A stretch of DNA of 64,000 nt from Mucilaginibacter aurantiaciroseus (GTDB lineage Bacteria; Bacteroidota; Bacteroidia; Sphingobacteriales; Sphingobacteriaceae), in the NCBI RefSeq assembly GCF_024055595.1, contig NZ_JAMXOF010000002.1, positions 496,001-560,000 on the forward strand, in the 5' to 3' direction. The number at the start of each line of letters is the position of its first letter. Position 1 is the first letter of the stretch. The position numbers were made by a program, and so were the translations under genes. Under the pieces are notes generated by a model, which saw nothing but the letters and a program-made list of their open reading frames with translations, did no database searches and had not been told where the DNA came from. This document shows positions 59,609 to 64,000 of this stretch, in pieces.

Positions 59609-59947
59609 ATGAGCACTAATCCATTGCTGAAAGGCAGCCTGCAAACCATTATTTTAAAACTGCTGGAAGATAACCACCAGATGTACGGCTACGAGATAAC
59701 CCAAAAAGTTAAGGAGGTTTCTGAAGGCGAAATAATGCTTACCGAGGGTGCATTATATCCGGCGTTGCACAAACTGGAGGCGGATGGTTTTTTAGAAACT
59801 TTCACCCAGGTAGTTGATAACCGCGTGCGTAAATATTACCGCCTTACCGAGCAGGGCGGCAAAGAGGTTACCAGTAAAATGAATGAGGCACAGGCTTTTA
59901 TTGAGCAGTTGCAAACATTGTTAAACCTTAAACCTACAACCAAATGA
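59609..59947 (+). CDS. PadR-family transcriptional regulator
   Basis: 112-aa winged-helix protein. NPLLKGSLQTIILKLLEDNHQMYGYEI is the PadR N-terminal motif, with the LTEGALYPALHKLEADGF recognition helix and a C-terminal dimerisation helix. It ends with ATGA coupling to the following (now broken) gene. The dyad upstream is a likely autoregulatory site. Confidence 0.9.
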   Translation: MSTNPLLKGSLQTIILKLLEDNHQMYGYEITQKVKEVSEGEIMLTEGALYPALHKLEADGFLETFTQVVDNRVRKYYRLTEQGGKEVTSKMNEAQAFIEQLQTLLNLKPTTK

Positions 59948-60602
59948 AACCAACAGACCGACAATTAATGGTATTGCAGGTTTTCTGCATAAAACGCTTA
60001 CATACCGCGAAATTTATGAGGAAGTGTATCATCATATTTTATCTGCTGTTGAATTTCAACCGGGCAATATTTAATTTGAGGATGCTGTAAATAATATTAT
60101 AAGGAATGATTTTGGTAGCCCTGAAAATTTGCTGAAGATTGAAAAAGGTATAAAAAATGCGTTGGTGAAAGACACAGTAAGAAAGTATTTTACCTATTTA
60201 TCAGCCTGCTTTAAATTCCCGGGGATGTTATACACTGTATTGGGTGCATTACTGACGTACTATTTCTTTTGGACTATAAAATTTAGTCTGGTGGTAATCT
60301 TTGCAATTTTCGCAGTATTGATATTTTCACCGTGTATTATTTGGTTTATGCGCTTATACAATACTGGCTATATTTAAAATACTACCCGTAAATCCGCGAA
60401 AGATAAGCTGTTTGAAACCTTCACTGGGATTCCAATCCGCATAGCGTTGATCCCCTTGTTTTTTACAAACATATGGGGCTATAAGATATGGCAAAACAAT
60501 AATTATTATTTAATCACCACATTTTTTATGGTGGGCGTATTGTACAATATTGCACTTTACAAATTGTATAAAGAGGAATTTAAAATAGATTCCGCCAAAT
60601 GA
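59944..60602 (+). pseudogene. decayed membrane-protein partner of PadR
   Basis: ATG overlaps the PadR stop. One-base deletion near 59968 shifts the frame (MKPTDRQL then GIAGFLHKTLTYREIYEEV), and in-frame TAA codons lie at 60072 and 60375. Ignoring these, the reading frame from 59970 to 60602 gives a charged N-terminal helical domain and four or so membrane helices, as in PadR-linked hypothetical membrane proteins. Three lesions make it non-functional unless recoded. Confidence 0.8.
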
Positions 60603-60979
60603 TACTAACCTCCGATGAACTGCAATGGGTTACAGATCGTATGAAGATCTACGACGTCAAATACCAGGAGATTTTTTTGCTGGATATTACGGCGTTGATC
60701 TACTTGTATGCTGATATCCCGGAGGGTGAAAACCATAAAGGGAAAGCGATCTTTACTTAAAAGACACCTTATATGGCAAACCTATCTGCCGGCAATGTTG
60801 CTAAACAACATTATTTATCTCCCCACATTTTTACGGCTTTGGTTGATGGGGATAACGGTTTTAAGCTGATGCAGCATTGGCCATTGCCCGCACCTATGGT
60901 TGACCTGATATTTTTTGCTGTATTAAACTTAAGCACGACAGACCTCTGCCGTAAGGTTCTAAATAAGCAAGTAGTTTAA
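60599..60979 (+). pseudogene. second decayed gene, split by a TAA
   Basis: ATGA overlap with the preceding gene. The first part (53 codons, ILTSDELQWVTDRMKIYDVKYQEI) ends at TAA 60758; the same frame continues in-phase for 73 codons (KTPYMANLSAGNVAKQ...) to 60979. The N-terminus resembles that of the previous gene's family (short helical domain), so an ancestral second copy is plausible. Convergent with the protease gene after two bases. Confidence 0.6.
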
Positions 60980-60981
60980 GC

Positions 60982-61413
60982 TTACTTCAGTAATAACCTT
61001 TTCTTGCCAAAATCAACAACGGCTTTATATTTCATCAGTATATCACTACCCAAAACACCTAATACTTCGGGATGCCCCATTTCGTGATAGGCTATGTTTA
61101 TGGTAGATAGGTTGAGCACGGCTACTTCCAACTCCGGTATGAGTAGATCACCTATCCAAATGTTTTCGATAACTGCTGTGGCCGATTCCATGGTATTGGT
61201 ACCTAACCCGGTCGACAATCTTTCGCTCGCTACAATGGCAGCTTGTTCATTCACTTCAATGAGTAAGTCTCTATCAAATGCGGTACGCGATGCGCCGGTA
61301 TCCAGCACCACTTTAAAAGGCTTGCCAAATATTACAATATCCAGCAAGGGATGGAAACCATCGCCTTGCAAATCGATAATGTTTAGCGGAACGGAGATCG
61401 TGTTTTTAGTCAT
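60982..61413 (-). CDS. retropepsin-like aspartic protease domain protein
   Basis: 143 aa. Catalytic DTGAS motif with Asp38, preceded by a beta strand FKVVL and followed later by LGVLGSDILMKYKAVVDF, the paired hydrophobic-Gly motif of clan AA. No signal peptide. Probably dimerises as retropepsins do. Substrate unknown. Confidence 0.82.
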   Translation of the reverse strand: MTKNTISVPLNIIDLQGDGFHPLLDIVIFGKPFKVVLDTGASRTAFDRDLLIEVNEQAAIVASERLSTGLGTNTMESATAVIENIWIGDLLIPELEVAVLNLSTINIAYHEMGHPEVLGVLGSDILMKYKAVVDFGKKRLLLK

Positions 61414-61484
61414 TAGATCATTCGGTAGATAGTGATTAGACGTATCTAACCTCGTAATATTACAATCACCATTACACTAAATAA

Positions 61485-63746
61485 TTAAAATGGATAACCG
61501 ATGGCAATATTTAAAATTGCGTTTTTAAAGCTTGGGCTTATTGACCGTGTGCCACCTGCAGGGGTATAAGGCCTCATCAGCGGGAAACCAAGATCGGTAC
61601 GTAATACCAATATGGTAGCATCAAACCTTAAACCAGCACCGGCATCAACAGCCAGTTGAGATAAAAAATTAGGGCCGAATGTACCACCTGCCTGGTGTCG
61701 CTTGGCATTCCAAATATTACCGGCATCGGCAAATATGGCGCCGTACACAATGCTAAATAGTTTTTGGCGGAACTCGATGTTGGCTTCCAATTTTATATCA
61801 CCGCTTTGGTCGGCAATAAAACTGTTGCCGCTAAGTGGGGTAGGGTCAACCGTACCCGGGCCTATTGACCGTGGCCTGAAGCCCCTTAAGCTGTTTGGCC
61901 CGCCAATAAAGAATTGCTGATTGTAAGGCAGGATGGTAGAGTTACCATAAGGTAAACCAACACCCACCAATAGCCTGGTAGCAATTTTACTGCCCGTGCT
62001 CAATTTATGAAAGAACCTGATCTCGCTCTCTACTTTAGCATACTGGTTAAATATAGTTCCGAAAAGTTTTTTCTCTTTACCGGCAAGTGTATCGGCGCCG
62101 GTAACAAGGCCATACAGGTTATTTGATAAACTTACTTTACCACGGAAGAAAATGCTATTGGTGCGATAATCTTCGGTAGTATTATCATAAGTATAAGCAT
62201 AGCTTGGGCCTAAAGTAAATTGAGGATCGATAAGATGTTTAAGCGAAGGGTTACGGTTGTTCGGATTATTGATGCTATCCCTGTATAAACTATCTACAGA
62301 ACGCGGTTTTACAAAGGTAGCCTCCAGTAAATTCAGTTCGTGCAATTTGTGTTCATTAGTTTTAAACTGGTAGCCAAATGAACCGGTAAATGAGTTTAGC
62401 GAATACAGTTTTTGCCTCACAACAGAGGTATAACCCAAACTTAAAACGGTACGTGGTATATATGCGTTTGATGAACTAACGCGCCATGGGGTTATCAATC
62501 GTGGCCACGAAAGGCTGGTTTGCACACCATATTGGAACACGTTAAAGCCGTTATTTTTCCCGCCTATTTGCACATCGGTACTTCCAAATAGCGTTACGGT
62601 TAGCAATTCGCCGCCTTTAAAGGCGTTGCGGTTTTTCCAGCTCAGGTTTATTTGCGTACCGGTGTAGTTGGCAGATGTGGTACGGCCAATAATCTCGGCC
62701 TGTAATGATTTACGTTTGTAAGGGGTAAGGAAGTAGTAAACATCCAGTTTTGGTGAATCAGGCGTCACATCCTCAAACCTGTTTTTTACATAACGGTAAG
62801 GGCCTAAGTTAATGAACCTGTTTAACGAATTATTATGCGTGGTGCGGCTGTAAGAATCGTTTGGATGCAGCAAAACAGTATTAGCAAACAAGTAAGGCCT
62901 GGCGGTATTACGGGGGTCTACAATGTTGTACCAGCGGTAGGGCTTAGCCTGGTTTAGCTTTAACGCAGTATCCCTTAACGAATAGTTAGGGTACACATAA
63001 ATATTACGGATGGTGTAAATTTCACGGGCACGCTCAGGCGTAGTTTCTTTGATCTTTACTAACAGATCAACTTTGTGGGTATCAACCGTGCTATCAACTT
63101 TTACAATCAATTGCTCGGGCGAGAAGAAGAAGAAACCCTCATCCTTTAAGCGGGTGTCAATACGCACACGTTCCGATTTGATAACGTCTAAATTGTATTT
63201 ATCGCCGGTTTTCAATAGTGTTCCCTTTTGGGCGCCCCTGATCGCGGTATCCAGGTTGTTATCTGTCGCGCTGGGGAAAGTTACATTACGAATGGTGTAA
63301 GATGGCCCGGGCAAAGCTGTAAACAGAGCCGAAGCCGTTTTCTTTTTACCAACAGTATCACCACTTACCGACGCCTGGAAGTAACTTTCGTTTTGGAGGC
63401 GATTGGTCATGATGTCGCTGTTCTTAGCTAAGTTAACCTGACTTACGTAAATAGGTGGCTCGCCATATTTGCTGAAGAATTTTTGGATAAAACCATGGCG
63501 GCCCTTTGTCTTATAATACAACCAAAGTTTAATGCGCATCCCCAATAATGAAGAATTTGGTTTAGGGCGGATAAGCGTTTTCATTTCGGCACTAAGCGCC
63601 TTGGCATCACCTTTTGATATGCTTTTATCATCAACCTTTACAGTACCGCCGGTGTATAATTTTTCACCCTCGGGTACATACTTAGTGGTACTACAAGCGT
63701 TTAATATTACGGCCAGCGATAGTAAATATATTATCCGTTTTATCAT
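61485..63746 (-). CDS. tamL: TamL: lipidated TamA/BamA-family outer-membrane protein
   Basis: 753 aa. Lipobox LNAC (Cys18), POTRA-like region at about 80-320, then a 16-stranded BamA/TamA barrel (surface-antigen domain) with GGPNSLRGFRPRSIGPG and the C-terminal NIAIGYPF beta signal. Bacteroidota use a lipidated TamA, TamL, together with TamB. Its start overlaps the tamB end by ATGA. Role in outer-membrane biogenesis is inferred from the family. Confidence 0.87.
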   Translation of the reverse strand: MIKRIIYLLSLAVILNACSTTKYVPEGEKLYTGGTVKVDDKSISKGDAKALSAEMKTLIRPKPNSSLLGMRIKLWLYYKTKGRHGFIQKFFSKYGEPPIYVSQVNLAKNSDIMTNRLQNESYFQASVSGDTVGKKKTASALFTALPGPSYTIRNVTFPSATDNNLDTAIRGAQKGTLLKTGDKYNLDVIKSERVRIDTRLKDEGFFFFSPEQLIVKVDSTVDTHKVDLLVKIKETTPERAREIYTIRNIYVYPNYSLRDTALKLNQAKPYRWYNIVDPRNTARPYLFANTVLLHPNDSYSRTTHNNSLNRFINLGPYRYVKNRFEDVTPDSPKLDVYYFLTPYKRKSLQAEIIGRTTSANYTGTQINLSWKNRNAFKGGELLTVTLFGSTDVQIGGKNNGFNVFQYGVQTSLSWPRLITPWRVSSSNAYIPRTVLSLGYTSVVRQKLYSLNSFTGSFGYQFKTNEHKLHELNLLEATFVKPRSVDSLYRDSINNPNNRNPSLKHLIDPQFTLGPSYAYTYDNTTEDYRTNSIFFRGKVSLSNNLYGLVTGADTLAGKEKKLFGTIFNQYAKVESEIRFFHKLSTGSKIATRLLVGVGLPYGNSTILPYNQQFFIGGPNSLRGFRPRSIGPGTVDPTPLSGNSFIADQSGDIKLEANIEFRQKLFSIVYGAIFADAGNIWNAKRHQAGGTFGPNFLSQLAVDAGAGLRFDATILVLRTDLGFPLMRPYTPAGGTRSISPSFKNAILNIAIGYPF

Positions 63747-64000
63747 AAGGTGGTAGTCTGGGTCTTAGTTCTGTCTGCTTTATCTTTTTCCTGCGATGCT
63801 TTCTCCTGCTCGTTTTTTACTTTTTGCTCCTCTTTGTATTTACGGCGCATCTCTTTTTCTTCTTCGGTACGTTTGCGGAAGATTTCGCGGAAACGGTTAT
63901 AATCTACCGTTAACGAGAAACCTAAACCGGTTTCAACTATCTGGCCCTGTATCACTACAAATTCGTCCTTACGGTAAGCGCGCAGGGTGTAGCGGCCGTC
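63743..64000 (-). CDS. tamB: TamB C-terminal end (5' part outside the window)
   Basis: 85 residues visible, ending at TGA 63743. GRYTLRAYRKDEFVVIQGQIVETGLGFSLTV is typical of the TamB/DUF490 C-terminus, followed by a charged RFREIFRKRTEEEKEMRRK coil and low-complexity tail. Translationally coupled to tamL by a four-base overlap. Only the C-terminal portion can be seen. Confidence 0.72.
   Translation of the reverse strand, partial: DGRYTLRAYRKDEFVVIQGQIVETGLGFSLTVDYNRFREIFRKRTEEEKEMRRKYKEEQKVKNEQEKASQEKDKADRTKTQTTTL

Overview
The window reads as chromosomal DNA of a Bacteroidota bacterium, most likely family Sphingobacteriaceae (Mucilaginibacter or Pedobacter-like). The reasons are protein style (a 1428-residue RpoC, a DUF3467 gene after rpoC, a lipidated TamA-like TamL next to TamB), promoters of the Bacteroidota type (TAnnTTTG), mRNAs mostly lacking Shine-Dalgarno (SD) sequences, and secretory signals ending in NAQ/KAQ. 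The genus is an inference; no 16S gene is present.

Layout. 1-5.0 kb: end of ribosomal protein L25, then pth, a small membrane protein, an ArsC/YffB-like protein, an M1-family peptidase and a secreted carboxypeptidase-regulatory-domain protein. 4.8-20.5 kb: the translation/transcription core, rpsU-xerC-hpf, then tRNA-Thr/Tyr/Gly/Thr-tuf-tRNA-Trp-secE-nusG-rplKAJL-rpoBC and a DUF3467 gene. 20.6-23.4 kb: nucleotide-sugar genes fcl, rmlD, rmlA. 23.5-30.6 kb, minus strand: a lipoprotein with a dimethylformamidase-like domain, a tRNA-maturation cluster (GT9 heptosyltransferase-like, tsaC, cca, a pRiA4b ORF-3 family gene, miaA) and dapD. 30.7-31.1 kb: an S4-domain RNA-binding protein.

31.3-51.1 kb is one long, AT-rich, tightly packed plus-strand exopolysaccharide operon of the Wzx/Wzy type. 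It holds Wza, a Wzc-type tyrosine kinase, a UDP-HexNAc dehydrogenase and epimerase (UDP-HexNAc-uronate), flippase, polymerase, four further glycosyltransferases, a CapE/CapF/CapG-type set for UDP-L-FucNAc, a secreted beta-helix protein, and a reductase plus WecA/WbpL-like initiating transferase. A WbpM-like 4,6-dehydratase follows at 51.5 kb under its own promoter and should feed the last two. Then comes a complete Kdo precursor trio (kdsD, kdsB, kdsA).

56-64 kb: a guanine-deaminase-like gene and a lipidated Skp/OmpH protein (minus strand), gyrB, a PadR regulator followed by two decayed genes, a retropepsin-like protein, and tamL with the 3' end of tamB (minus strand).

The most interesting signals are: (1) exceptionally strong SD sequences on only rpsU and hpf, suggesting S21-dependent control of hibernation; (2) a set of intergenic long imperfect hairpins built from short repeated words, each with its own vocabulary but the same architecture, three of them inside the secE-rpoC operon; (3) a hexanucleotide repeat encoding the Gly-Tyr tail of the tyrosine kinase; (4) a PadR gene with a likely operator whose partner genes have decayed; and (5) the pRiA4b ORF-3 family gene inside a tRNA-maturation cluster.
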